Below the pieces are notes generated by a model that saw only the letters and a list, made by a program, of their open reading frames with translations, ran no database searches and was not told where the DNA came from. Positions 24,601 through 35,948 of a DNA stretch of 64,000 bases are shown one piece after another. The stretch spans positions 165,224,233-165,288,232 of the forward strand of contig NC_041401.2 of NCBI RefSeq assembly GCF_900747795.2. The letters are read 5' to 3'. Every line of letters begins with the position of its first letter. Position 1 is the first letter of the stretch. This DNA is from Erpetoichthys calabaricus. Taxonomy: Eukaryota > Chordata > Cladistia > Polypteriformes > Polypteridae. Made by a program: the position numbers and the translations under genes.

Positions 24601-27600
24601 TGAACAAGTAACATAAAATCAGTGATCGTTATCGGCTTTAAAAAAAAAAACTTGATTAGAGCATTCCTAGTTACTTTCATCCATATATTAGTTTTAAATA
24701 TGTAGTCTATTGTAAAGCACTTTCTTTTAATAAATGATAATGGTTTTTGGTGGGTGATTCTTTAGTTCAGCTGTTAAGATTAAATCACGTGTTGCCTTTG
24801 CTTTCTGAGATCGTTTTTCATATCGTCACACACTTATTTAACAGCAGACTAACAGTTTATATAGTTTAGGATGACTCACACTATCACATAATCAAGAAAA
24901 GTAAATGTTTTTCTTGCCTTTTTGCTATCATCAAACGGAAGAAATTAGGAATGATAGACAATACACCACATTATTATGTTTTTGTTTACTTATTATTATC
25001 AGATTGCCCTTAAATCTTCATGCTATAATTGATACTTCCCATTACAGGCACTTTGGCTACAAGACAAAAAAACTGGAACCTCATCCAAATGTAATAAAGA
25101 TTTTCCGAGCCTTTACAGCAGATGTACCCCTTTTGCCTGATGCTTGGGAGAGTTATCCTGACATGCTTCCCACAAGATTGAATCCTACAGGCATCGGCCA
25201 TAACCGCACTCTCTTCTTGGTAATGAAGAAGTAAGTAGGATCAGAGTACTCTAGTACTTGTCTGTTCATTTTGTAGCTATTTTTTTTATAATGGCTAATG
25301 ACACTCTAAAGGACTTTTACTTTGTAATGCCTCCTGATGGGAACTGAGTGGGGAGAGGAACATTTAAGTATAATGTTTGTTTCAAAACAAACAAACAAAA
25401 AAACTATGAATTGTGAAAACTGGGTTAAACATTACACTCTGGAGCAAATAATGCACTTCTCAAGGTTGTATGTCCATTTCAGTAGTTCAAAGTAAGGAAA
25501 TGTAATATTTTTGCTTATTAGCCATGTAGGTTTATGCCAGATTAATCTGAGCCTTAATTATCAATAAACTAAGAAAACCATACACCTCAGAATATAGTGG
25601 CCATGTTCAAAGTGCATTCTTGTATTTGATGAAAGGCAGCAGAGAGCACAGGTTTAAACTTTGACTGGTATGTGTTCTAAAAAAAACTTAGTCCTGGGGT
25701 GTCCAACCACTGGGCTAGTGAGATTGGTTTGTAAAATTGTGTGCATAAGAAAATAAATGTAGCTTCCTGAGGAAAGTATTTGTATGACAGACATATTGCT
25801 GGAAAGTTTAAAAAATATGTCCAAGCGAGTTTTGAAAAAAGGGTAGTGCCAGAGCGCATCTACAAAAAGAAAAAATTGCTTATTTTTATATTGAATAAAT
25901 GAAAAGATGACGGCCACATAAGCAAAATATTGTGTTTCCAACTTCTTTTATCTAATGTGGAAATAACATATTTTTAATACTTGATGCATTAACCTTGATA
26001 TTCCAAAAAGTTTTATATTCATCAGATTTGGGTTGATGCAAGAAAGCAGTTGAAACTTGGAGAGAATATGAAATATCACGTTTTGTCTAAATATGCAGTT
26101 CTAATTTTAGTTTATTTTACTGTCTGTTACAAGTAGTGGTGCTCAATGGCTATTTTGACAGCTAATGTTAAATATTTTGTTGGCAGTATGGGTGAGTAAT
26201 TGTAGGAGTTTTCTTTAATAAGAACTAAAGAGTGGTGCTAGATTTCTAGCAATTGAAATATGACAAGATAAAAAAATATATTAAGGCAGTGTTTAAAATT
26301 TGCTTTGATTGTTTAAGTGAAGAATTACTGTTTACTAACTAAAGCTTCTGAAAGTTGGTTAACAGTAGAACATATAAATCGGGTCTGAATTTAATTTTTT
26401 GTGGAGCAGACATTGTCCTGTACTGAAGGTTTTCTGTTAGTAAGATTTACATTAAGGTTATTCATGCTCACAATTAACCTAAATATGAGTTTTACTTAAG
26501 TTGTCAAGAAATGTGCAGACTATTCATTCCTCTTTCACATTACAATATAGTATCACAATATGGTAAGTAAGCACAACCATACAAATCAGGTAATTTTCCA
26601 AACTACAGTAATCCTAATTTGATTGTTTGCCTAATTCTTGGAAGTTGTCCAGTTATGTGATTTCTTTATTATAGTCAGCAGTATCTTTAAAGTAAGTATA
26701 CTCGATGGATGTGTTGGAGTGATCCATCAATTCATTGCATCTGCTTGAGTTCTAGTTACAGTATTGAACCTGTGGCCCCATTTACTATCCATTAAATTGA
26801 AGTGGCTTTGCAGTTTCTGCTTGGCAGTTTGGTGTCTTGTAAAAGGTGCTTAATTCATAACTTCATAATGCAGAATAATGATGGAAAACCACTGAAACAA
26901 CCACACATAAATAAAAACTAGGGTTAAAATCATCTGTGTTTGCAAGAATTCAAAGTACTTACTATTTAGACTCAAAGTGCCTTGCACTGCTTCCTAACAA
27001 AAATTTTTTTTTTTTTTTTTACAGATATCCTCGTACTTTACGACAGTATTTGGATGAAACTATTCCTCCACATAGGGAAGGTGTTCAGATGATTCTGCAG
27101 CTTCTGGAAGGAGTGGATCATCTTTACAAACAAGGGATTGCTCACCGGGACCTGAAGTCCAATAATATCTTAATGGAATATGATTCAGGTTGGCAGGCTT
27201 AAAACGTATGGTGGATATGATATTGTGACAAAAATGTGCAACGTCCCCAAACTCAAGTCACATCTAGATTCTAACCTAGGTCCTCACAGTAGAAATCCAC
27301 ATGCAGTTTAAGAGAAGGAGCAAAAGGAATCGAATGTTTTTCCTGTGGATTGGTGAATTCAACACTGCACCTCACAGTATAACTGATTTACTTAAGATCA
27401 TCACTACTAATCATGTTTATAGTTTACATATTCATAGGCCTTATAGCTAATGGCAGTGTTTTTATTGTGATTTAGCAAGTGAACAGCTTGGTTAATATGT
27501 TGTAAAACAGATTTTGTTTGCCTTTATTTTTCAGTTGGCTCCATTCGTTTGGTAATCACTGATTTTGGTTGCTGTCTGGCTGAGAGTTACTGGGGTTTAA

Positions 27601-30600
27601 AGCTGCCATTTAACAGTACCTGTGTTGACCGTGGTGGTAACATGTCCCTCATGGCTCCTGAAGTAAGTAAAATGGTCAAACTAATTCATACATCTTACTG
27701 TATTTAACTTGAAATTTTGCTTTGAATTGTGCCTCGGAAGCTTGCATATCGTAATCTTTTTAGTTGGCCAATAAAAGGTGTCATTTTGCTTGACTTCTCG
27801 CTACATTCATAATGGCTAACACGGTACAACAGCCTTATTCTTCCAGTTCATATTCTGTAATATCCTGACTATGTGATTTCAAAGGTTGCATGTGGTAGGT
27901 CAGATGTGTTTGTATAGTTTAACTTTAGTTTTTATTATTTTCCTTAGTATTTTGGACAACCTTCAAGGTTCATCTTCAGTAAATAGGTCCCATCTCAAAA
28001 GACATCCTTTTCAGAGAATATATTACATACTGCTGGCTAGTATGCTTTCATTAGATTGTGTAAGGTACTTCAGAAAGTAATAAACAACAAGTGCACACAT
28101 CGCTTTTAGTACCCCTGCTTTACAACCCAACTTCGTTAGACTCGCACATACAAATCCAATTTCCATTATAGGGTATTCACAGGTTTGCATTATTTTGAAA
28201 TTTAGGTGCCACTCAGCTGAATTTTACAGGAGATGCACAATGTGCTGCTCAATTACATCTCGAAGGACTCTAAAATGGCTCCACCCATAGTTGGTTCCTA
28301 CCTTCCTACCCTTCTCTTGAAGAGTGTATCACTTGCCATATTTTTTAATCATTATTATTCAGGTTTAAAAGATAATGCTGTAAAAAAGTCTGCTTTACAT
28401 GTAAGGGCTTTGATTGTCACCACAGAAAACGAAGAATTAACTTCTTTTGCACTAGTTGTAGACACTGCATATGGCCTATTGTTACTAAGCCTATTAATGC
28501 TCACCATTTACCATGAGGATACAACACCTGTAGTTCCATGGGAACAAGAAGTGATCAAAACTAAATTGTAAAGCTGTGATCTGCACTTGTGCCTCACCCT
28601 ATAATTGGTCTTAAAATTCTTAACATTACTGTATGATTCATTTGGGATATAACTGATAGTTAAGTAAAGGTTGTAAACTCTGTATTATATATCAATGCAA
28701 GTCATCAATCTGTCACTGAAGGTATTAACTAAACCCTCTGTCCATTTTAATTCAGCTGAGTGGGTTTCCTCTGCATATTTAATTGTACTTCATGTCTTTA
28801 AATACACAGGTTGTATCAGCAGTTCCTGGACCATGTACCTTTATTGATTATTCAAAAGCAGATGTATGGGCTGTAGGTGCCATTGCTTATGAAATATTTG
28901 GACGGCCAAATCCATTTTACAAAACAGGCTTGGAAAGTCGGACCTACCATGAGAGAGAACTACCTGCACTGCCTCAACAGATGCCTCCTGCAGTGCAGCT
29001 TCTTGTGAAGCTGCTGTTGCGCAGGGACCCACATAAGGTATGCAAAGTGTTTTTGAAGTTTGTATGCTTGCTAGTGCCTTATGATGGAGTGGCATCCAGT
29101 TCAGAGTACACAAAGCTGCTGGAATAGGCTTCTTCTGACCTTGGTCTAAATTAAGTTTGTTCAGGAAGTGGATGCAACCAGTAATTGATGTCATTGATAA
29201 CAAAATTTGTTGGAAACTAACTATTATCAGTTATTTGCTATGTTATGGGGGAAGGAAAGAGAACACAATTGGTGAACGCTATCTCTCTGTATTATTAAAA
29301 AAAAAAAAAAAAAAAAAAAAAGTCCTGGGAGGGAGACTAGGGAGATGAGACGTGATCTTCTCTGAAGACAATTTGACGTCCCACGAGAGACATTTGAACG
29401 TCACGTGAAGACAATTTGACGTCCCGCTTTAGACACTTTAACGTCCCACGAGACAAGGCAGTGAGACAACATTTAAAACCAGTTCACGGACATCTAACCA
29501 AGCAGTTGTTGGAATGCATTTGGCAGACAAACATCATGTGCTCCCAGCTCTTAAAACAACGACAAGCAGAACATGCAGCTTGCCAGCAGCAGGAAGCCAG
29601 CAGATGATCCGACCGCTTCTCCTTAGCATGCTTTCAGCCACCACCCCCAAATCCCCTTTCACAACGCGAGTGGCAGAGATGTGAAGTGGCAAAAGGACAG
29701 CTGCTGTACAGGCTTTGAAATGATCGACGCAAAGCGCGACAAGCAGAAAACGCAGCTCGCCAGCAGCAACAAGCCAGCAGATGATCCAACTAACTCCTTA
29801 GCATGCGTTCAGCCCCCCCCTTCACAACGCGAGCGGCAGAGACACGAATTGGCAAAAGGACAGCTGCTGTACAGGATTTTAAATGATCGATGTGCAGCGT
29901 GACAAAAAGAACATGAAGCTCGCCAGCAGCAGAAAGACAGCAGATGATCCGACAGCATCTCCTTAGCGTGCGTTCAGCTGCCCCCTTTCACAACACGAGC
30001 AGCGTTACACGTCCTGCGAGAAAGATTTAACCATGCCCAGGGTGTGAAATAAAGGATAAGTATTGTTTTTATAAAAGTTTTAAAGTAAAAGTGAAAATAA
30101 TGCATGTGTATCAATTCCAATAAAATAATCTCTTTAAATTGTATATCCAGTAAACCAAACCTGGGGGTGGGCGAGCGAAGGGAGCAGGAGGCAGAGCCCC
30201 TAGTATTCTGTACAAATGTTGGTGAGTTTTACTCTATATTTACATGAAACTTTCATATTGTAGGTATTTATAACATTGTATGTAAATGCCCCTTGTTTCT
30301 CTAGAGAGAGCACATTTTTGCTTTGTCAAAATATTAGAGCCAATGAAAAACAGACTCGGCGCTCTTGTGAGCAAAAGAACAAGTAAGAAAGAGGTAGGGA
30401 GTTCCTGAAATCTAAACAGAATTTACAGAATGCCTTTTACAGGCTGTCAAAATGCACAGCTTCTGGTAACTTTGTGAATTTAGAAACTGCTGAAAACTGG
30501 TCACAGAGTTGTGTAAATTGTTGTCCAATACAATTCCTACAGTAGTCCTGTAATCTGGCATCCTCAAAACAGCAAGGTCCAGAAACTGCAGTCATTAAGT

Positions 30601-33013
30601 TTTATATCCTGTAATGTGCAGCCAACCCTACAAACTTCACATCATAGACCAAGATTAACAGGCAGATTTTGGAATATGATGCAAAGACAGAATTTAAATA
30701 GGATGTAGGATCCAAAGAACTCAAAAGTGTGGAGACATATCCGTTTCTTCACATCTTGTGAGAAATCTGTGTCCTGCAACATCTGCAAAAGTGAGCTCAG
30801 TTGGTATAGGAACACCTAAAACGTAAATGGTTCAGAATTCTGGTGATTCCTCTCTCATACACAGGGATTAAAAGTATGCAAAACTTGAAAGTGTTAGGCT
30901 AGACTTTACAGTTAGTAACTGTGCTTGTTGCTGTGTGCTTTGTTTGACAGAAGTAATTTTAGTGCATATTTGTACAGTAGTTATGACGGAGAGCATTTTG
31001 TATCGACTATAACTTTTTCATTTTTGAATAAAATTGTTATTTTGCACAAATATTGTATTAAAAAAAACCAATTGACTTATATATATCTCTCTATATATAA
31101 AAGAAAATCCTGGAATGGAAAGCAAATGCAAAGCTACGATACGTGATAATCTCATAAGATATTTTAAAGATCCGCGAGACCAAAGACACGCCCTACTTAC
31201 AAATAGGACAATAGGCAGCAAAACATTCAGTCTTGTGAAGGATTTGATCCAGGACTCTCAGCGCATATAAAGCGTATAAGGACAGTACGTTATAAATTAA
31301 ATGTCGACATCTAAACGAAGAAGAGAGCAGCATGGAGAAAAGAGACTCAAATGCGTTGGACAGAAAAAAGAGCAAAAAAGAATAATCGAGGTGCAAATTC
31401 AGAAAATAAGGAAAGTAATTATCAGCCCGGAACAAGTGGAATTGGAAAAAAAAGCACGTCCAGTCCGGGTCAGAATTAAAAGACAATGAGTAAAAGAAAG
31501 TAGAACTTCATAAAGACGTTTACAAACGTTGACGCTAAACATATGCAGAGCAGGTTAGAGACTATGAAACCAGGGAAATTAGAAAGGCTCAAAAAAAAAA
31601 AAACGGCGCTATACACATGTGGAGAAAGTTAAAGGATATGAAAGTAGGAAAATTACAAAATATAAAAAAAGAAAGTAAAGATCGTAGTAGCGCAAACAAA
31701 CTGCCTCATTTAACTATGCACCAGTCTAACTTTGGTTTTGCACAATAATTACTACACTATTGCTTCTTAACACTCAATTCTACTTTATTCACATAATTGT
31801 ACTTATTTATTATGTTCTACTATACTGTAATCTTTCAATCTATGACTTTTTGTTAATCTAACTGATATTCTTCTAACTTTGCACAGTTTTTAGTAAGCGG
31901 ATCAGGATGCATTTCACTGCGTGTTGTCCTGTATAACTCTGCATGTGACAAATAAAGAATCTTGAGAATTTCAAAAACGGAGTTTACCGCACATGTATTT
32001 ATTGGTTACTTTGTTCATGTATATATATTTATCTGTCTGCTTATTTAAAAAGCTACATTTACCCCAGGAGTCAAAAACCTAGAGAAAAGCTGGGGTATCA
32101 CCTTGGTAGCCTCATGTACTTTTGGAACTGTGAGAGGAAAATAGCACGACTTCACAGACTGGAGTCCAATGCAGAACTCTACTTACTTTTTTACTTTGTA
32201 AAAAAAAATAACTGCTGATGATGTAGATCGTTTTGTCTGTGCTGAAATTCCAAACATAGAAACCTATCCTGACCTCATTAAAAAGATTCAGCATATTGGG
32301 ACTCACAAGATTACAAATATTGTTTTTACAGAAGTTCTGAAATAAAAGTGAAACTAATGAAATAGCAACAATTCAAAGAAAAAAAATCTTAAAAGTGTGT
32401 ATCCGGAAAACCAAACACGGGGGTTGGCGAGCGAAGCGAGCAGGGGGCAAAGCCCCCTAGTAATGTAAATAAATAACCAGCCAACTATTCTGTTTAACAA
32501 AATAGTTGTTAGTTGTGCTTTCTAGATGTACTGTTTGATGGTATGCTATATTGACTGGCTTCTTAAGTGCATTGACATCTCACTGGGGAAAGAGAAGAGC
32601 TTTGTTAATTCATGAGTCTCTGATCATTTTGGAGTCCTTAATACACTGTTGTATTTGTTAGCTCTTACTTCTTTAAGCATTCATTTAATTGCAGACCCCA
32701 TCATAATGAAGAGTGCCATGTTGTCTAAATATTTGCTGTTTTTCTGTTTTAGAGACCAAGTGCCAGAACTGCTGCCAATATGCTTCATATTTACTACTGG
32801 AATGAAAAGCGATCCTTTCTCAATCCAGCCATCATGAACAAGACTGTTGACTGGCTTCTGTGTCAGTGTGCCACTGCCATACTCCAGAGTAGAGGCTACA
32901 GAGGAAACACCGTAGAAGTGGAACTACTGAGTTGCTTTCTTTCAAATATCGACATGGCAGAATTCCAAACAGGGATAGCTTATTTAGAGTTCTGTGGACA
33001 AAAAATAAAATGA
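15322..33013 (+). CDS. pink1: PINK1, PTEN-induced kinase 1 (8 exons, 564 aa)
   Basis: Mitochondrial Ser/Thr kinase that builds up on depolarised mitochondria and phosphorylates ubiquitin and Parkin to start mitophagy. The joined exons give 1695 nt with every junction in phase. Residues 1-80 are an Arg-rich presequence. [15 protein letters not shown] (84-98) is the membrane segment holding the known Ala-Phe PARL cut (A89-F90). The kinase domain has the glycine loop [11 protein letters not shown], Lys203, catalytic Asp347 (AHRDLKSNN), Asp369 (DFG) and MAPE. Ser212 and Ser387 align with the human autophosphorylation sites S228 and S402. The C-terminal extension follows to residue 564; human PINK1 is 581 aa. 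The ATG at 15322 is chosen because the presequence follows it directly. Confidence 0.97.
15740..15960 (-). repeat. Old diverged SINE-like copy
   Basis: Phrases such as GGCGCCAGCCCATCACA, GGAGAACGTGCAAACTCCACGC and ACACACACCACTTTAGC resemble the body of the SINE family, but the match is patchy and no target duplication survives. Confidence 0.5.
15961..17692. other. PINK1 intron 1, remainder
   Basis: AT-rich intron sequence without recognisable repeats or coding signal. Confidence 0.5.
17706..18076 (-). mobile_element. Full-length SINE with exact 13-bp target duplication
   Basis: The minus-strand copy runs from the TGGA tail (CCATCCATCCATCC at its left) to the tRNA-like head (GCGCCACCGTGTCGCCC at its right). 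ACCACACTACTAT occurs at 17693-17705 and again at 18077-18089, an exact target duplication that fixes both ends at 371 bp. This is the best full-length reference for the family in the window. It lies in PINK1 intron 1, antisense to the gene. Confidence 0.96.
18293..18574 (+). CDS. pink1: PINK1 exon 2
   Basis: Residues 116-209: start of the kinase domain with the glycine-rich loop ([15 protein letters not shown]), the N-lobe insertion and the ATP-binding Lys203 (PLAVKMMWN). The acceptor is TTTTTTTTCCAG and the donor GTAAGT; phase 0 at both ends. Confidence 0.96.
18575..19869. other. PINK1 intron 2, left part
   Basis: No gene. A G-rich tract lies at 19066-19089. Near 19637-19656 a short stretch (GTCATTTTGCTTGACTTCTC) matches a repeat fragment also seen at 27781-27800 in intron 6. 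Confidence 0.5.
19066..19089 (+). promoter_or_regulatory. Potential G-quadruplex motif
   Basis: Runs of 7, 9 and 4 guanines separated by TC and TT lie on the sense strand of PINK1 intron 2. The long runs can supply the fourth G-triplet. No function is implied by position alone. Confidence 0.4.
19870..20690 (+). pseudogene. Ancient Tc1 transposase remnant
   Basis: Decayed sequence still shows the Tc1 order: ACCATCATTAAAGCATG then GATGGAAAAATTATGGTGTC (compare [14 protein letters not shown]), then near 20426 codons for QQKNHPK (compare QQDNDPKHT), and near 20596 codons for [10 protein letters not shown] (compare the C-terminal EEW motif). Frames are scrambled and the terminal repeats cannot be traced, so it is much older than the two Tc1 copies at 1917 and 54757. 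Confidence 0.6.
20753..20940. mobile_element. 188-bp MITE with TA target sites
   Basis: Inverted termini of about 25 bp: AGGGTGGTCCAGATCTAATT on the left and its near-perfect complement (AATTAGATCGGGACCACCCT) on the right, flanked by TA at 20751-20752 and 20941-20942. TA targets suggest a Tc1/mariner-type source. The same termini occur in the element at 46339-47856. Confidence 0.85.
20943..22067. other. PINK1 intron 2, right part
   Basis: AT-rich intron sequence, nothing recognised. Confidence 0.5.
22068..22171 (+). CDS. pink1: PINK1 exon 3
   Basis: Residues 210-244 (last codon split 2+1). Contains [18 protein letters not shown], which aligns with the human segment holding Ser228. Acceptor GCACTGCAG, donor GTGAGT. 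Confidence 0.95.
22172..25047. other. PINK1 intron 3
   Basis: AT-rich, with one SINE (23590-23937). The remainder shows no gene. An ATGA/GAAT run near 22220 and scattered T and A runs are the only other structure seen. Confidence 0.5.
23590..23937 (-). mobile_element. SINE, head truncated
   Basis: Same family as 17706-18076 but of the subtype with CCGATGAATCTGAACACAGGG near its tail. The tRNA-like head is cut inside GCTACCCACTG, and no clean target duplication is visible. Confidence 0.9.
25048..25230 (+). CDS. pink1: PINK1 exon 4
   Basis: N-lobe segment with [21 protein letters not shown] and the hinge region LFLVMKK. It begins with the last base of a Gly codon and ends with two bases of a Lys codon. 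Acceptor CCCATTACAG, donor GTAAGT. Confidence 0.96.
25231..27024. other. PINK1 intron 4
   Basis: AT-rich intron with no recognised repeat or gene. The acceptor is preceded by a run of about 17 T. Confidence 0.5.
27025..27188 (+). CDS. pink1: PINK1 exon 5
   Basis: Carries the catalytic loop [13 protein letters not shown] with Asp347, preceded by [10 protein letters not shown]. The donor is the weak GTTGGC. Confidence 0.96.
27189..27534. other. PINK1 intron 5
   Basis: A short intron of 346 bp with no repeat seen. It ends TTATTTTTCAG. Confidence 0.6.
27535..27662 (+). CDS. pink1: PINK1 exon 6
   Basis: Activation segment from [13 protein letters not shown] (Asp369 binds magnesium) through [13 protein letters not shown], in which Ser387 matches human S402, to LMAPE. 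Donor GTAAGT, phase 0. Confidence 0.96.
27663..28809. other. PINK1 intron 6 with a repeat fragment
   Basis: At 27727-27835 lies a fragment with GGAAGCTTGCATATCGTAA and GTTGGCCAATAAAAGGTGTC, related to the minus-strand fragment near 43039-43095. The open stretch at 28233-28571 has no recognisable domain and is not called. Confidence 0.5.
28810..29037 (+). CDS. pink1: PINK1 exon 7
   Basis: C-lobe: [20 protein letters not shown], then [13 protein letters not shown] and the [10 protein letters not shown] loop. 76 whole codons; donor GTATGC. Confidence 0.96.
29282..30203 (+). mobile_element. Non-autonomous Helitron in PINK1 intron 7
   Basis: It starts A|TCTCTCTGTATTATT before an A-run and ends with the hairpin-bearing AGGCAGAGCCCCTAG followed by T. 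The interior has a run of TTTGACGTCCC motifs (29368-29456) and three tandem units beginning GACAAGCAG or GACAAAAAG at 29561, 29738 and 29901. The same interior occurs once in the copy at 62748-63697. No protein is encoded. Confidence 0.75.
29561..30003. repeat. Tandem units inside the Helitron (177, 163 and about 103 bp)
   Basis: Each unit carries CAGCTCGCCAGCAGCA-like sequence, CCAGCAGATGATCC, CTCCTTAGCATGCGTTCAG and CACAACGCGAG; the third is partial. Confidence 0.9.
30204..31085. other. PINK1 intron 7, between Helitrons
   Basis: AT-rich sequence without recognised features. Confidence 0.5.
31086..32460 (+). mobile_element. Non-autonomous Helitron in PINK1 intron 7
   Basis: It starts A|TCTCTCTATATATAAAAG and ends CTAG at 32457-32460 before T. 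The last 20 bases contain the perfect hairpin GGGGGCAAAGCCCCC. The right end (GGCGAGCGAAGCGAGCAGG) matches the Helitron ending at 30203. A short purine-rich frame at 31301-31489 ([16 protein letters not shown]) may be a leftover of the N-terminal region of the autonomous protein. No Rep or helicase motif is present. Confidence 0.8.
32461..32752. other. End of PINK1 intron 7
   Basis: Intron sequence ending CTGTTTTAG; nothing else recognised. Confidence 0.5.
32753..33013 (+). CDS. pink1: PINK1 exon 8 and stop
   Basis: Starts [20 protein letters not shown], the end of the kinase C-lobe, and continues through the PINK1-specific C-terminal extension ([12 protein letters not shown]) to TGA at 33011-33013. 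Confidence 0.96.
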   Translation, partial: RPSARTAANMLHIYYWNEKRSFLNPAIMNKTVDWLLCQCATAILQSRGYRGNTVEVELLSCFLSNIDMAEFQTGIAYLEFCGQKIK

Positions 33014-33022
33014 ACTCCTTTA

Positions 33023-33405
33023 AATAAATGTGTGGCCTGTAGGCTGAATAGGCACTTTAACGTGTTTTACTGTTGCTTGTAAGAAACCAGGTTTCTTTTT
33101 TTTGTTGGTATTATTTTTCTAAACCAACTTTTACAACACTAAAGTTGAAGGTGTCAAAGGAATTTGAGAGATTCTAGCAGAAAATGCTCTTCCTTGGTTT
33201 CACTTTACAAATTAATTTTATTGAAATTGGAGAAAATGGCACTTTTTTTTAGCGAAGTCGTATTTTGGAAAAACTCATTTTAGTCAAGAAAAGTTTTTTT
33301 TTTCTTGTTGACAACACTTTGCTTACATAGAGTATATTTTACTAAAATGTAAATTTTATCCTAAGGAAATATTTTGCTGTTTTATGTTTTGTTATAAACA
33401 TTAAA
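33023..33405 (+). other. Candidate PINK1 poly(A) signals
   Basis: AATAAA at 33023-33028 lies 10 bases after the stop and ATTAAA at 33400-33405 further on. The second gives a more usual 3' UTR length. Sites used are unknown. Confidence 0.45.
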
Positions 33406-35948
33406 AGAGGACTGGTATGTAGAAGCTGTATTCTTCTTGATGTTGACTGTCTTCTACACATTTTTTTTAAAATTAGTTTTAACACTTTGTGGAAGTTGAC
33501 CCAGCGATTCACTTGCACCCTCCCCAGGGGCTACTTTGTGTATCAGGCTGCTAGGAGACTGGCTTCAAACCTTCACATCTCGGACTTGAATTAAGTAGGC
33601 TTGAAAATGTTAAGTTGTTTGTGCAAGCTCAGAAAGAAATGTTGTTCAACGCCGAAACCCGTAAATGCGATTCAGTCAGTTATAGCATCGTGCGTACAGT
33701 ACTGTTGAAAAGCAAGTTACATAGAAGGAAAGGTAAGTAATAAAATGGGCTTCGTTAAAAGATTGGGGTTCTGAAGGTGACTAGGCCGTTAGTTAGGAAG
33801 TTTAGCAAAGACGCCAGTGAGTAAACAGAAGGGCCAGCTAGAAGACTGTATTTAAGGTGTAGTAGGGTAGACTAATGCTGTTCACTATTACAGTATTAAT
33901 CAGGTGATGGTTCCATGACACAGTGTTTTGATTTGAGGAGCTTGTATGTGTTAATAAAGCACAGTCTGTGGGTGAAAGTGGAATATTCAGGGAAGACCGG
34001 CACCAGCCAAATAATCTGTTTATTTTGGTAGAAAGAGGGAGCAGATAGCCTTGGAAAAGTCACCCTCACATTCTGTTATTACAATACAAAGTAGGATGCA
34101 AACACCCACATTATGAACAATGCAACTTGCACCTTTCATAACCAGTCCTGGTATGTTCAAATATAATATCGGTGTTAAAAATATTCCTTTTTCTGCAGAT
34201 TTAATATGTCCTGTCCATGGCTGGGTATGTACGTTTCTACAGAAGGGTTATGCTAATGTACTTAGAAATTCAACCATGGGTCATGTACACTGCAGAGGAA
34301 ATGCCTAAGGGAATAAGTTCTGAACACAGAATTGTTTTCCACCCTCTGATAGTGCAGATTCTAGTGAGAATTTTGGACTAAAAAGGAAGAGAACGACTAA
34401 TGTTGTCTGACATGCTCAAATGTTCATTTGTTCAGGCTTGTACAGCACTGTCATACGTGGCATGGTCTATTCCAGTTACGCTAAGCTTCAGAGTGATGAC
34501 ACTTACTGCTGATTGCATTGATACGAATGCTAAGATTTAGGTAGACACTTAGTGCTACTAGTGCACAAGATTCTTGAATCTCTTTCAAGGCCTACATATT
34601 CATGATATTGTACACTAATGGGTGTTAGCAGTGTAATGTATAAGACAACTTTTATTTTCAAATTTTCCGAGTCATAATGTATTCTGTTATACTGCTGTAC
34701 TTGGATGTGTGTGTGTGTCAATTAAGTGCGTCATTTTTTAAGTAGTTCAATAAACAAGGACCTCCTTTCATCCTCTATCCACTGTGTTGCTGAATTTAGA
34801 TACTGTAATGGCATTGTTCTCTTTATAAAGAGGACATAACTGTTAAGTGTATATGGAAAATGACAATAAGCACAAAATGGCTGTAATCACCATAGACAGA
34901 CTTTCATTTCATTGTAATGCTGTTTGAATTAAATAGTGATGTTGTTGTCATTCAGATGAGAACGGTGCTACCTGAGGTGAAAGGCAAGTGCTGTTTTATC
35001 TGTGTAGTTCATATCATTTTCTCCCGTTATGAGCAGCAACATGTCCAGTACATGGAAGATATTTTTCAGAAGCTCCTGTGTATCAATGCCATTGTCAAGA
35101 ACAGCTTATTTGGGGAGGGGGGGTTTGGGGGAATATGTTGTAGGCAAGGTGAGCGGCCATTGATCTTAAGAATGTGGCTCCCATCTGGAGCTATCCTTGT
35201 ACAAATAATTGCCTACATGATAACTTGACCTCACGGCCTGTCCTAATCTAAACCTACCATTTCTGGTCCACCTAGGTGCAGACAACTGGCATAAGTAATG
35301 AATAATGTGTAGGTAGGTACAAACTGGTTTAAACACCAGGAACAAAGGATTATTGAGACAGGGTGACTATGAGGGTCCATTAGTAAAATAAAACCAACAA
35401 AGAACTAGCCAGTGTAATCAGATGCTTAAGATTGGGCTCCGTGATTTTTCAATTTATTATTCTCTGTATTCTCCTTTTTTTTTTTTCGTCTGCAAGGCAT
35501 CACTGTGATATGGCCACACGGAAGGGGGGACTTTTCTCTGGGATTTCTTTGCAAAACTATATTTATGTTCCACAAGTCCATTTTCCATTCCTCTATCAAC
35601 CATTAATTACAATACCAGATGGCTTCAGCTGATCCTATGAGTCTGTTTTCTTTCCCATCAGCCCCGCCTAAACACCACCCCTTCAGGGTCATTCAGCTTG
35701 ATCAGTATCAGTTGTCTTACCATGCCTCGTATAACAGCATACCCTCATTCGATTGCTAGCTGGCATAACCGCCGATCCCACATTTGTCCATAAATGGGAT
35801 GAAATTAATAAAATTTTGACTTTAATCATGAACTAGATTTTTTTTCATCAATGAGCTGGTAATGTTTTTCTTTTTTTCGTTTTCTTTATGGACCTAATAT
35901 GCTGCTACTGTATTATCCAGCTGTTGCCCATGTAAATGGAAGTATTGT
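33406..35948. other. Intergenic sequence between PINK1 and the RTE LINE
   Basis: No exon seen on either strand. In particular no DDOST sequence is present, although DDOST sits tail-to-tail with PINK1 in mammals. The 34917-35228 frame has no recognisable domain. Confidence 0.5.

Noticed and set aside
28233-28571. 112-codon frame in PINK1 intron 6
   Set aside because: No domain and no splice signals in a fitting position; PINK1 exons 6 and 7 join in phase without it.
34917-35228. 103-codon frame downstream of PINK1, considered as a DDOST or other exon
   Set aside because: The sequence does not match DDOST or any family I know, and no splice partners were found.
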